A stretch of DNA of 56,816 nt. It comes from Lachnospiraceae bacterium (GTDB lineage Bacteria > Bacillota > Clostridia > Lachnospirales > Lachnospiraceae). Below the pieces are notes generated by a model that had not been told where the DNA came from, did not search any database, and was given only the letters and a program-made list of their open reading frames with translations. This document shows positions 42,789-51,938 of this stretch, one piece after another (positions within the stretch are counted from its first letter, which is position 1; each line of letters begins with the position of its first letter). The position numbers were made by a program, and so were the translations under genes. The stretch lies in assembly GCA_017558145.1 (NCBI GenBank), contig JAFYWF010000079.1, positions 1 to 56,816 of the forward strand, read 5' to 3'.

Positions 42789-43343
42789 ATGTTGAAAGAA
42801 AAGAAAGTAACAACAAAACAAATAGTATTTGCGGCTATGGCCATAGCACTTGCCACGGTGGTGGCTACAGTCATTAAATTACCATCGTTGCCAAATGGTG
42901 GAAGTGTAACTTTGTTTAGCATGCTTTTAGTTACATTAGTTGGATATTGGTATGGGCCGGGACTGGGGATGGCTGCAGCGGTAGGATATGGAATCTTGCA
43001 GTTTATTACCGGGCCGTATGTAGTGCATCCGGTGCAGGTACTGATTGATTATCCATTGGCTTTTGGAGCCTTAGGAATTTCAGGTTTTTTTAAAAATTAT
43101 AAAAATGGTTTATTGAAAGGCTATTTGGCAGGCGTGGCAGGAAGATTTTTCTTTGCTTCGCTTTCTGGTGTGATTTTTTATACCGTATATGTAGACAGTT
43201 TTTCAGAGAACATGGTGGCAATCTGGGCCAGCCTTGTTTATAATATGACCTATATTGTTCCGGAAGCTGTGATGACGATAGTTTTGCTTATGTTTCCATC
43301 GGTCAAAACAATGCTAAGAAAAATAAAAGAAATGGCACAATAG
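42789..43343 (+). CDS. thiT: Thiamine ECF transporter S component
   Basis: A 184-residue, six-helix S component. The thiamine-binding and family features include LPNGGSVTLFSMLLV near 40-55, GYWYGPGLGMAAAVGYGILQF, and VHPVQVLIDYPLAFGALG near 90-105. It pairs with a shared EcfAA'T module encoded elsewhere. The ATG at 42789 comes 7 bp after GGGAGG; a GTG at 42774 overlaps the hairpin and is rejected. The TPP riboswitch directly upstream supports the substrate. Confidence 0.95.
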   Translation: MLKEKKVTTKQIVFAAMAIALATVVATVIKLPSLPNGGSVTLFSMLLVTLVGYWYGPGLGMAAAVGYGILQFITGPYVVHPVQVLIDYPLAFGALGISGFFKNYKNGLLKGYLAGVAGRFFFASLSGVIFYTVYVDSFSENMVAIWASLVYNMTYIVPEAVMTIVLLMFPSVKTMLRKIKEMAQ

Positions 43344-43371
43344 AGTGGTTCATAAAAAAAGGATGATAAAA

Positions 43372-44052
43372 TTGACAAAGATAACAGATGTAATTAAAAG
43401 TGCTTTTATTCCGTTTGGGATTTATTATATGGCAAATCAGATTGTATTGATTTTTATGTTATCCGTAACCGGAGAACTTGAAAATTATGCTCAAATGCAA
43501 TCTCAGCTTTCTATTACTATAATGAAAATGACAGCAATGCTTATGGCAGGAGCAACAGTTTATCCTTATTATAAATTAGAATGTTTAAAACGAGAAAAAA
43601 TTAAAACAGAATTTAAGAAAATAAAAAACATGGATTTAACAGCGATTGCATTTGCAGGAATGTTTATTTCGCTGGTTTTAAATTATGTATTTGCAATTAG
43701 CGGATTGCTGGAGAGTAGTCAAAGATATCAACAAGTAGCACAAATACAATTTTCTGTTGACTTGGTGCCTGCATTGATATTTTATGCGGTAATTTCTCCT
43801 GTGGTAGAAGAAGTGATATTTCGAGGAATTGTGTATCAATCTTTGGAAAGAAATTTTTCCAGTATTCTTGCAATTATCGGCTCAGCTTTGTTGTTTGGTG
43901 CTTTTCACGGAAATATAGTACAAATGCTTTACGGAACGTTTATGGGAAGTATCATGGCATGGATATACAGAAGATATGGGAAAATAATAACGCCTGTTTT
44001 GTTTCATGCTGCAGCCAATGCTACCATGTATTTATGGAGTTATTTTTTCTGA
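43372..44052 (+). CDS. CPBP-family intramembrane glutamic protease
   Basis: About 226 residues with six or more helices. The three CPBP/Abi motifs are present: VVEEVIFRG (EExxxR), FGAFHGN, and LFHAAANA (HxxxN), the active-site Glu and His residues. Family members include Rce1-like proteases and bacteriocin-immunity proteins; the substrate here is unknown. The start is uncertain: TTG 43372 is best spaced from AAAGGA, ATG 43363 overlaps that site, and the frame is open to GTG 43345. It follows thiT by about 30 bp and could be read through from it. Confidence 0.85.
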   Translation: MTKITDVIKSAFIPFGIYYMANQIVLIFMLSVTGELENYAQMQSQLSITIMKMTAMLMAGATVYPYYKLECLKREKIKTEFKKIKNMDLTAIAFAGMFISLVLNYVFAISGLLESSQRYQQVAQIQFSVDLVPALIFYAVISPVVEEVIFRGIVYQSLERNFSSILAIIGSALLFGAFHGNIVQMLYGTFMGSIMAWIYRRYGKIITPVLFHAAANATMYLWSYFF

Positions 44053-44156
44053 TGTTTCATTTACAATTTAAGCATATATAGCCAAGTTTTAGAAAATTAT
44101 GTTATAATAATCCAGATATATATAGAAAACTAAATATAAACGAGGATAGAAACATA

Positions 44157-45278
44157 ATGAAATATGATTATTTAATTGTTGGAGCGGGGCTATTTGGTGC
44201 CATTTTTGCATATGAAGCCAATAAACAGGGAAAAAAAGTATTGGTAATAGATAAAAGAGAGCATATTGGTGGGAATATTTATACCAAAGAAGTAGAAGGA
44301 ATTCAGGTACATCAATATGGTGCTCATATTTTTCATACCTCAGATAAGGAAGTATGGGATTATATCAATTCTTTTGCCACCTTTAATCGATATACCAATT
44401 CACCTGTGGCTAAATACAAGGATGAGGTATATAATCTGCCTTTTAACATGAATACGTTTCAAAGAATGTGGGGAGTGTTTACTCCCGAGGAAGCAAAAGA
44501 AAAAATTGCCCAACAGATTCAGGAGGCTGGGATTACAGAACCGAAAAATCTGGAAGAACAGGCCATTAGTTTAGTTGGAAAAGATATTTATGAAAAATTA
44601 GTAAAAGGTTATACTGAAAAACAATGGGGAAAACGTGCGACAGAACTCCCGTCGTTTATTATTAAAAGGTTACCTGTTCGATTTGTATATGATAATAATT
44701 ATTTTAACGATATCTACCAGGGAATTCCGATGGGAGGCTATACCCAAATTGTAGAAAAGATGTTAGAAGGAATAGAAGTAAGATTACAAACGAATTTCTT
44801 AGAGCATCGCGAGGAATTAGAGGGATGTGCTGATAAAATTGTGTATACAGGAATGATTGATGAATATTATGGCTATTGTTTTGGGGAATTAGAGTATCGT
44901 AGTCTGAATTTTGAAACTCAAGTTTTGGATATAGACAATTATCAGGGAAATGCAGTAGTAAATTATACGGAATACGAGATTCCTTATACCAGAATTATTG
45001 AGCATAAACATTTTGAATTTTTATGTCAAAATGGAAGTTATCTTCCTAAAACAGTGATTACAAAAGAATATCCTAAAGTATGGCATCACGGGGAAGAACC
45101 TTATTATCCTATGAATGATGAGAAAAATAATGCTATATACGATCAATATCTGGAAAAAGCTAAAGCGGAAGATAAAGTGATTTTTGGTGGCCGTTTGGGA
45201 ATGTATAAATATTTTGATATGCATCAGGTCGTAAAAGAAGCATTAAAATGTGTAAGAAAAGAATTGGAGAGCATCTAA
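44157..45278 (+). CDS. glf: UDP-galactopyranose mutase
   Basis: A 373-residue FAD enzyme that converts UDP-galactopyranose to UDP-galactofuranose for surface glycans. YLIVGAGLFGAIFAYEA near the N-terminus binds FAD; GGNIYT, HQYGAHIFHT and the late GGRLGMYKYFDMHQ segment are conserved. The TAA is followed directly by the ATG of the sugar transferase, with no gap, so the two are co-translated. Together with the next two genes it makes a small surface-polysaccharide group. Confidence 0.96.
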   Translation: MKYDYLIVGAGLFGAIFAYEANKQGKKVLVIDKREHIGGNIYTKEVEGIQVHQYGAHIFHTSDKEVWDYINSFATFNRYTNSPVAKYKDEVYNLPFNMNTFQRMWGVFTPEEAKEKIAQQIQEAGITEPKNLEEQAISLVGKDIYEKLVKGYTEKQWGKRATELPSFIIKRLPVRFVYDNNYFNDIYQGIPMGGYTQIVEKMLEGIEVRLQTNFLEHREELEGCADKIVYTGMIDEYYGYCFGELEYRSLNFETQVLDIDNYQGNAVVNYTEYEIPYTRIIEHKHFEFLCQNGSYLPKTVITKEYPKVWHHGEEPYYPMNDEKNNAIYDQYLEKAKAEDKVIFGGRLGMYKYFDMHQVVKEALKCVRKELESI

Positions 45279-46694
45279 ATGTACCAACGTAAATCAAATC
45301 TATTAAATGTCATGGTTATGATATTGGATTGTCTATGCATTACCGTCAGCTTGATTTTAGCTAATTTTATTCGTAACGGGAAAGCATTTGTCAGTGATAA
45401 CGAGAGAATGGATTTCGGTCTTATGTTAGGCGGATGTCTGATTGCTTTTTTAGCATGGAATTTATATAAGAATATCTATAAAGATATGTTTTTAAGAGGT
45501 CCTTTTTCAGAACTTTTAGTTATCATAGGAAACAATGGGGTGATTTTTTCCGGGGCAGCCATGCTTCTATACTTTATGAAACGTTTGGAAGCATACTCTC
45601 GTTTGGCCTTTGTTTATTTTATTTTATTAGATTGTCTTATGATGTTTATACTTCATTTGGCATGGAAAAGAGCATTGCCTTCTTTGTATTGGAGAATGGG
45701 ATTAGCCAGAAAGGTATTGTTGATAGCAGATCGGGAAAATGCACCTGATTTGGTTGAAAATATACGTAATATGGGCGGATTTGGTGTTGATCTTGCGGGA
45801 ATCGTGTTGATGGATGATTCTTATGAAAATAATGTAAATGGTACAAGAGTTATTGCCAAAGGAGAAGAATTAATTCAATTTTGCCAAAATGCATCTCTGG
45901 ATGAAGTGTACATATCGCTGGGAAATTCAGAGGAGGAGAAAAAACTGCAAATTATGAATACCCTTTCGGAAATGGGGATTATTGTGCATTATCGGATTCC
46001 TGTGCCGGAGCTTACAGGAGCAAAGCAAAAGGTATTATCCCAAACAGGGAGTTCTTACAATGTAACCTATGCCAGTCGTTTGGTTCCCGTTGGTCAGCTT
46101 TTAGTTAAGAGAGCTATGGACATTTGTGGTGCTTTGGTAGGATGTGTAATTTTAGCTATTGTAACGATAATTTTTGGACCATTAATTAAAATGGAATCTT
46201 CGGGACCTATCTTTTTTGCTCAAAAAAGAGTGGGGAAAAATGGTCGTGTGTTCAAGATGTATAAATTCCGTTCCATGTACGCAGATGCGGAAGAACGAAA
46301 AAAAGAATTGATGGCACAAAATGAAATGAGCGGTTTTATGTTTAAGATGGAAAATGACCCCAGAATTACAAAAATTGGTGGGTTCATGCGTAAGACAAGC
46401 TTGGACGAATTTCCACAGTTTATCAATATTTTAAAAGGTGATATGAGTTTGGTAGGAACCAGACCACCAACCTTAGATGAATTTTCACAATATAGTCCTT
46501 ATCATAAGAAACGTTTAAGCTTTCGTCCGGGACTTACAGGTATGTGGCAGGTGAGTGGACGAAGTGATATTACAGACTTTGAAGAAATTGTTCGATTGGA
46601 TGTAGAATATATTGAAGATTGGTCTGTTGGATTAGATATAAAAATCCTGTTAAAGACAGTCTTAACAGTTTTTATGGGTAGTGGAGCCAGATAA
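45279..46694 (+). CDS. Polyprenyl-phosphate sugar-1-phosphate transferase (priming glycosyltransferase)
   Basis: A 471-residue WbaP/CpsE-type enzyme. Four or five N-terminal helices (to about 130) are followed by a nucleotide-fold middle domain and, from about 270, a membrane-bound transferase domain: KRAMDICGALVG, KMYKFRSMYADAEERK, RKTSLDEFPQ, GDMSLVGTRPP and PGLTGMWQVSGRS. It places the first sugar phosphate on undecaprenyl phosphate. The donor sugar cannot be told from sequence. Its start abuts the glf stop. Confidence 0.94.
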   Translation: MYQRKSNLLNVMVMILDCLCITVSLILANFIRNGKAFVSDNERMDFGLMLGGCLIAFLAWNLYKNIYKDMFLRGPFSELLVIIGNNGVIFSGAAMLLYFMKRLEAYSRLAFVYFILLDCLMMFILHLAWKRALPSLYWRMGLARKVLLIADRENAPDLVENIRNMGGFGVDLAGIVLMDDSYENNVNGTRVIAKGEELIQFCQNASLDEVYISLGNSEEEKKLQIMNTLSEMGIIVHYRIPVPELTGAKQKVLSQTGSSYNVTYASRLVPVGQLLVKRAMDICGALVGCVILAIVTIIFGPLIKMESSGPIFFAQKRVGKNGRVFKMYKFRSMYADAEERKKELMAQNEMSGFMFKMENDPRITKIGGFMRKTSLDEFPQFINILKGDMSLVGTRPPTLDEFSQYSPYHKKRLSFRPGLTGMWQVSGRSDITDFEEIVRLDVEYIEDWSVGLDIKILLKTVLTVFMGSGAR

Positions 46695-46754
46695 AAAGTA
46701 AAGAAAAACATAGCTTTTTAACCATAGGTGATGGAAAAGCAGAATGGAGAAAGA

Positions 46755-49700
46755 ATGCAAACTTATACAAATAATCAGTTACAGCATTTATTTTTACAGC
46801 AGTCATGTTTAGATGCATGGAGTGAATATGAACGTCAGATTAAAAACCGCAGAGCTATTATCTGGGATTATGTAGTTTTGACAGCTTCTAATGAGGAGCA
46901 GGCAAGCATTTATCGCAGTGAGATAGAATATAGATTACGTTTGAAACAACTTCCTTCCAGAACGAAATACTTAATACTTCCGGATCCGGATGGAAAAAGA
47001 GTAGGTTCAGGTGGTGCAACTTTAAATGTATTAAAAGCGATTGCAGAAAGAGAACAGAAGGACGAGACCAACTTTTTTAAAGGTCTGCGAGTGTTAGTAA
47101 TTCATTCCGGTGGAGATAGTAAACGAATTCCACAGTACTCCACATGTGGTAAATTATTCTCACCTGTACCAAGAGTGTTACCTAATGGACAGGCATCTAC
47201 CTTATTTGATGAATTTATGGTGACTACTTCTATGATTCCGGGAAGAATGCAGGAAGGTATGTTAGTCATGTCCGGTGATGTATTGTTATTGTTTAATGCA
47301 CTTCAGATTGATACCCAATTTAATGGTGCGGCAGCAATTTCTATTAAAGAGCATGTAGATACCGGAAAAAATCATGGGGTATTTTTAGGTGATGAAAAAG
47401 AAAATGTAAAAAAATTTCTTCACAAACAGACAGTAGAAACATTAACGGAACTTGGAGCGGTAAACCGTCAACAGCAAGTGGATTTGGATACCGGTGCAAT
47501 TTTAATGGATCGTCATATGTTAAAATCCCTGTACTCTTTGATTAGTACGGATAACAAAATTGATGATGTTAAATTTGATGAATTTGTAAATGAAAGAGCA
47601 AGAATTAGTTTTTACGGTGATTTTCTATATCCATTGGCTACAGATTCTACTTTGGAAGACTACAAAAAAGAAGCTCCGGAAGGAGATATGTGTGAAGAAT
47701 TACTGGCATGTAGAGAAAAAATTTGGGAAGTATTAAATGAGTATCAGTTAAAATTAATTTGCCTCTCTCCGGCGGAATTTATTCATTTTGGAACTACCAG
47801 AGAATTGCGTCAATTGGTAACCGAAACAGTAGATGATTACACATTCCTTGGTTGGGAGCATGTAGTGTGCGCTAACCGTGGTCACAAGGATAGTGGGTAT
47901 GCTCTCCATAATGCTTTTGTACAAAAAGATGTTAAAATTGGTTCCGGTGCCTATGTGGAAAATGCCTATCTTGATAAGGGTGTTGTAGTAGAAGAACGAG
48001 CAGTGATTTCAGGTCTTCAGGTTCCTGAAAATACTGTTTTAAAAGAGAATGTAGTTTATCATGGCTTAAAATTACAGAATGGAAAATTTGCAGTTCGAGT
48101 TTATGGTGTAGATGATAATCCGAAAGGAACTTTGGAAAAAGATGATTCCTATATCCGTACTACCTTGCAAAAGTTCATGGATGTTTATGAGTTAAAGGTA
48201 GAAGATATATGGGATGATGCAGATCATTCCTTATGGAAGGCAAAACTTTATCCGGAATGTGATTCCATTAAAGAATGTATGGAATATGCAGATGTATTAA
48301 TACAAATGACAAATATGTCAGTGGAAAATAAAGAACTTTTGGAAAAATGGAAAAAAGCTAAGAAAACAAGTCTTTATAGCAGTTTTAATCAAGCTGACGG
48401 TAGTGCCATTATTCCATGGAGAGAGAATCTGGAAGATCAGATTCGTGTGTCCAAATTTGTGCAGGCAATGATGAGTCAGGTTCCTGTGCAGGAAGCATTA
48501 GAAGTCTTTGGCGGCAATATGCGTAAGACAGAACAGAAGTTGTTATTGGAAAGAATTGAAAAAGCAAGTTTTTCTGAAAAAATTAGAATATATTATGGTA
48601 TGGCACAGGCAGCAAAGAAAATGCAGGGTGAGTTTGATGAAACTGATGAAGAAAACTTTATGCAAGCATGCTTTGGCCAAATTCAAAATGAGATTTCTGC
48701 TTTGGTAGATGAAAAATTAAAAAGCGGAAAGCAACTTACTATTATCAAAGATGAAGTAAATATCCAACTTCCGGTTCGTGTTAACTGGGGAGGTGGATGG
48801 ACAGATACACCGCCACATTGTCAGGAGCATGGTGGAGTGGTATTAAATGCAGCGATTTCTTTAAAAGGAAACCTGCCAATTCAAGTTTCTATTCGTAAAT
48901 TAGATCGATATGTGATTCAGCTGGAAAGCCAGGATATAGGAGCTTATGGCGAATTTAGCATGATGGATGAAGTGAATGATTGTGGTAACCCATATGATAA
49001 ATTTGCACTTCATAAAGCGGCATTGATTGCTTGTGGTGTGATTCGAAAGAATGATACCAGAAATCTGCAGGAAGTATTGGAAGCATTAGGTGGTGGTATC
49101 TACTTATCGACGCAGGTAATTAACGTTCCAAAAGGATCCGGATTAGGTACCAGCAGTATTTTAGCCGGAGCTTGTGTAAAAGGTCTTTTTGAATTCTTTG
49201 GAGAAGAAGCCAAAGATGATATTTTGTACGATGTAGTTCTTTCTATGGAACAACTAATGAGTACAGGTGGCGGTTGGCAAGATCAGGTAGGTGGTTTGAC
49301 ACCGGGAATTAAGATGATTACAACAGCACCCGGAATTGAGCAGGTAATCCAGGTTAAGCCTGTAGAGTTAAAAGAAGAAACCTTAAAAGAGTTACAGGAA
49401 AGATTTGCTCTTATTTATACAGGACAAAGACGTCTTGCAAGAAATTTACTCCGTGATGTGGTTGGTGGCTATATCGGAAACCGTAAGGAATCTTTGGATG
49501 CACTCCATAAGATGAAACGAGTGGCAGTATTAATGCAATTTGAATTGGAGCAGGGAAATATTGATGCGTTTGCAAAATTACTAAATCAGCATTGGGAATT
49601 GTCCATTCAGTTGGATAAAGGATCTACCAACACCTGTATTGGGCAGATTTTTATGGCCTGTGAAGATTTAATCGATGGTAAATTCATTTCCGGAGCCGGC

Positions 49701-49820
49701 GGTGGTGGCTTCCTTCAGGTGATTCTGAAAAAAGGAGTAACAAAAGCAGATCTTAGAGAAAGATTATACGCTATTTTCCAAGACAGTGGTGTAGATGTAT
49801 GGGAATGCGAATTGTTGTAG
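46755..49820 (+). CDS. Bifunctional L-fucokinase / fucose-1-phosphate guanylyltransferase (Fkp-like)
   Basis: About 1021 residues in two parts. The N-terminal nucleotidyltransferase contains PDPDGKRVGSGGATLNVL near 77-94, the fucose-1-P guanylyltransferase signature, followed by a left-handed beta-helix-like segment. The C-terminal GHMP kinase has VRVNWGGGWTDTP near 673-685, GSGLGTSS near 794-801 and a late GAGGGGF. Such fusions turn salvaged L-fucose into GDP-fucose. ATG 46755 follows GGAGA; ATG 46731 and a GTG at 46728 are alternatives with weaker sites. Other sugars (heptose, arabinose) are known for relatives, so fucose is likely but not proven. Confidence 0.85.
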   Translation: MQTYTNNQLQHLFLQQSCLDAWSEYERQIKNRRAIIWDYVVLTASNEEQASIYRSEIEYRLRLKQLPSRTKYLILPDPDGKRVGSGGATLNVLKAIAEREQKDETNFFKGLRVLVIHSGGDSKRIPQYSTCGKLFSPVPRVLPNGQASTLFDEFMVTTSMIPGRMQEGMLVMSGDVLLLFNALQIDTQFNGAAAISIKEHVDTGKNHGVFLGDEKENVKKFLHKQTVETLTELGAVNRQQQVDLDTGAILMDRHMLKSLYSLISTDNKIDDVKFDEFVNERARISFYGDFLYPLATDSTLEDYKKEAPEGDMCEELLACREKIWEVLNEYQLKLICLSPAEFIHFGTTRELRQLVTETVDDYTFLGWEHVVCANRGHKDSGYALHNAFVQKDVKIGSGAYVENAYLDKGVVVEERAVISGLQVPENTVLKENVVYHGLKLQNGKFAVRVYGVDDNPKGTLEKDDSYIRTTLQKFMDVYELKVEDIWDDADHSLWKAKLYPECDSIKECMEYADVLIQMTNMSVENKELLEKWKKAKKTSLYSSFNQADGSAIIPWRENLEDQIRVSKFVQAMMSQVPVQEALEVFGGNMRKTEQKLLLERIEKASFSEKIRIYYGMAQAAKKMQGEFDETDEENFMQACFGQIQNEISALVDEKLKSGKQLTIIKDEVNIQLPVRVNWGGGWTDTPPHCQEHGGVVLNAAISLKGNLPIQVSIRKLDRYVIQLESQDIGAYGEFSMMDEVNDCGNPYDKFALHKAALIACGVIRKNDTRNLQEVLEALGGGIYLSTQVINVPKGSGLGTSSILAGACVKGLFEFFGEEAKDDILYDVVLSMEQLMSTGGGWQDQVGGLTPGIKMITTAPGIEQVIQVKPVELKEETLKELQERFALIYTGQRRLARNLLRDVVGGYIGNRKESLDALHKMKRVAVLMQFELEQGNIDAFAKLLNQHWELSIQLDKGSTNTCIGQIFMACEDLIDGKFISGAGGGGFLQVILKKGVTKADLRERLYAIFQDSGVDVWECELL

Positions 49821-49917
49821 ATAGTAATATTTAAGGGATTTAAAGGCGAATGTATTTGGACATTCGCCTTTGTGAGTTGTGCAGTTGAAAGCAAAATAAA
49901 AATATTTTAAAAAAGTG

Positions 49918-49946
49918 TTGACAAAAAAAGTTCTATGAAGTATTAT
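49918..49946 (+). promoter_or_regulatory. Consensus promoter of tRNA-Arg
   Basis: TTGACA (49918-49923), 17 bp, TATTAT (49941-49946), with an A/T-rich UP-like stretch upstream. Confidence 0.8.
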
Positions 49947-49978
49947 ATCAATGTTGCTGGTGAGCAACGACATAACAT

Positions 49979-50052
49979 GTGCGCTTAGCTCAGCTGGATA
50001 GAGCGTTTGGCTACGGACCAAAAGGTCGGGAGTTCGAATCTTCTAGCGCACG
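49979..50052 (+). tRNA. tRNA-Arg (anticodon ACG)
   Basis: A 74-nt cloverleaf: acceptor GTGCGCT/AGCGCAC, D arm GCTC/GAGC, anticodon stem TTTGG/CCAAA with loop CTACGGA, and T arm with TTCGAAT. CCA is not encoded. A34 would be edited to inosine. Confidence 0.95.
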
Positions 50053-50057
50053 TAGAT

Positions 50058-50092
50058 AAAACCCTTGAAAACGAAGTTTTCGAGGGTTTTTT
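50058..50092 (+). terminator. Terminator of tRNA-Arg
   Basis: AACCCTTGAAAAC pairs with GTTTTCGAGGGTT around a GAA loop, followed by T6. Confidence 0.9.
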
Positions 50093-50223
50093 GTTGCTCT
50101 TATTTGTATTTGGTTCGAAAAAATATATAAGTGAGATAAATGTTGTGGTTGAGTAAGTAATTTTAATGTATACTATAATAGATGAGAGAAAATCAAAGAC
50201 CACGGTATAAATTAGGAGAAAAT

Positions 50224-50416
50224 ATGGGAATTTTAGATTTGTTTAAACAGAAGGATGTAAAGAAAGTAATACCGGAAAATGCAGAAATTTTATTTTCAAA
50301 AAACTTTTTGATATTTGGAGAAAATTATGAATGCATAAAAAATCCGCAAAAACAAAGAAGAGATGTTATCAAAATACGATTCTCAAGGTAATGTTATAGT
50401 AAATATTACAGATTAA
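50224..50416 (+). pseudogene. Small unknown protein, probably frameshifted near its 3' end
   Basis: ATG 50224 with AGGAGAA upstream gives 55 residues ending at 50391 (start MGILDLFKQKDVKK). At 50371-50374 there is an A4 run; removing one A would continue the frame as KYDSQGNVIVNITD to a TAA at 50414-50416, which reads as a natural beta-strand ending. I suspect a one-base insertion. The family is unknown; this style of small protein with a DLFK start is common in Clostridia. Confidence 0.45.
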
Positions 50417-50487
50417 TATCAGACATCATTCCATGTTGATGTACTGGTTATTAAAAAATAGAAAAAGTTAATGAAAAAATAGTAGTT

Positions 50488-50524
50488 AAAACGTATAAAT
50501 ATTGTATTTATGCGTTTTTTTATG
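50488..50524 (+). terminator. Terminator upstream of mscL
   Basis: AAACGTATAAAT pairs with ATTTATGCGTTT (one G-U), followed by T. Confidence 0.75.
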
Positions 50525-50660
50525 TTTTTTTAAGAAAACCTTTAGATACCATTGATTGAAAGGGATATTATTTTATGATAAAGTGGTTACAGTGTATCTT
50601 TCGGTAGGGATGATTAGAGGGCACAAAAAGCATAAGATAAAAATGTGGGGGAATACTAAA

Positions 50661-51080
50661 ATGAAAAAATTCATAAATGAATTCAAAGAATTTATTTCCA
50701 GAGGTAATGTTATGGATATGGCAGTTGGTGTAATCATCGGTGGTGCGTTTACAGCAATTGTGAATTCTTTAGTAAATGATATTATGATGCCGGTTCTTTC
50801 TTTGCTTACTGGAGGGCTTGACTTTTCTAAACTTTGTATTGCACTTGGAGAAGGAGAAGGGGCTGCAACCTTGAATTATGGTGCATTTCTTGCGGCAGTA
50901 ATTAACTTCTTATTGATTGCTTTCGTGATTTTTATGTTAATAAAAACCTTAAATAAGCTTTCAAAGAAAAAAGAGGAAACTCCGGCTCCTGTAACAACAA
51001 AAGACTGTCCTTATTGTAAAGAAAAAATAGCTATCGGGGCGACAAAATGTCCGCATTGTACCTCGCAGTTAGATTCATAA
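50661..51080 (+). CDS. mscL: Large-conductance mechanosensitive channel with C-terminal zinc ribbon
   Basis: A 139-residue MscL. The N-terminal amphipathic helix [22 protein letters not shown] and first pore helix [23 protein letters not shown] are standard, and the second helix ends near residue 100. The last 25 residues ([18 protein letters not shown]) form a zinc ribbon instead of the usual helical bundle end. The channel releases solutes on hypo-osmotic shock. The ATG at 50661 has GGGGGA upstream; the longer open frame upstream is unsupported. It appears monocistronic. Confidence 0.93.
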   Translation: MKKFINEFKEFISRGNVMDMAVGVIIGGAFTAIVNSLVNDIMMPVLSLLTGGLDFSKLCIALGEGEGAATLNYGAFLAAVINFLLIAFVIFMLIKTLNKLSKKKEETPAPVTTKDCPYCKEKIAIGATKCPHCTSQLDS

Positions 51081-51161
51081 AAGTGTGTGAAATTGTATTA
51101 TGACATGCGTGTTGCATAAAAAAGACAGAGTAAGAGGTACATTAGAAAGGGATATAACAAG

Positions 51162-51938
51162 ATGTATAACGAAATATTAACCATAGGGCCAGTGACCATA
51201 CATGGATATGGATTGATGATTGGTTTGGGAGTGATGGCAGCACTGCTTTTGGGAGACTATCGAGCAAAAAAATTCGGATTGGTAGGAGACCATATTTACG
51301 GAATGACATTTTCTGCAGTAATATTGGGTTTTATGGCTGCCAGAATTTTGTTTATTATTACAGAGTGGGAAGGATTTATTCTAAATCCTAAGGCTTATTT
51401 AACAGGAGCCGGGTTTGTAGTATATGGTGGTATTATTGGTGGTGCTTTGACCATTTATGGATTTTGTAAATTGAAAAAAATTGATATGTTATCTTATTTA
51501 GATCTTATGATTCCATCTGTGGCATTAGCTCAGGGGTTAGGTCGGATAGGATGTTTTTTGGCGGGCTGTTGTTATGGAAAAGAAACAGAATCTTGCTTAG
51601 GAGTGGTTTTTACAAATTCGGATTTTGCGCCCAATGGAGTGAAAGTGCTTCCGACTCAGCTTTTTATGGCGGGCGGTGACTTGATTTTAATGGCAATATT
51701 GTTATGGTATGCGTCTAAAAGACCTATGCGTGGACGTACCTCTATGTTGTATTTAATGTTGTACAGCGTTGGAAGATTTGTGATTGAATTTTTCAGGAAT
51801 GATGACAGAGGAACAGTAGGTATGTTATCTACATCTCAGTTTATTGCTATTTTTACTTTGGTAGTAGGTGTGATTGGTTTTACATGGTTTATGCCCAAAT
51901 TAAATCAAAAAGGAATGAAAAAAAGTGGAAATGAATAG
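51162..51938 (+). CDS. lgt: Prolipoprotein diacylglyceryl transferase
   Basis: A 258-residue, seven-helix enzyme that attaches diacylglycerol to lipobox cysteines. IHGYGLMIG near 15-23, the signature GRIGCFLAGCCYG near 127-139 and the late RPMRGRTSMLYLMLYSVGRFVIEFFRNDDRG are conserved. Substrates in this window include the lipoprotein at 18126. Its 3' end overlaps the tcdA start by 8-14 bp, so these genes form an operon. AAAGGGAT precedes the ATG. Confidence 0.96.
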   Translation: MYNEILTIGPVTIHGYGLMIGLGVMAALLLGDYRAKKFGLVGDHIYGMTFSAVILGFMAARILFIITEWEGFILNPKAYLTGAGFVVYGGIIGGALTIYGFCKLKKIDMLSYLDLMIPSVALAQGLGRIGCFLAGCCYGKETESCLGVVFTNSDFAPNGVKVLPTQLFMAGGDLILMAILLWYASKRPMRGRTSMLYLMLYSVGRFVIEFFRNDDRGTVGMLSTSQFIAIFTLVVGVIGFTWFMPKLNQKGMKKSGNE

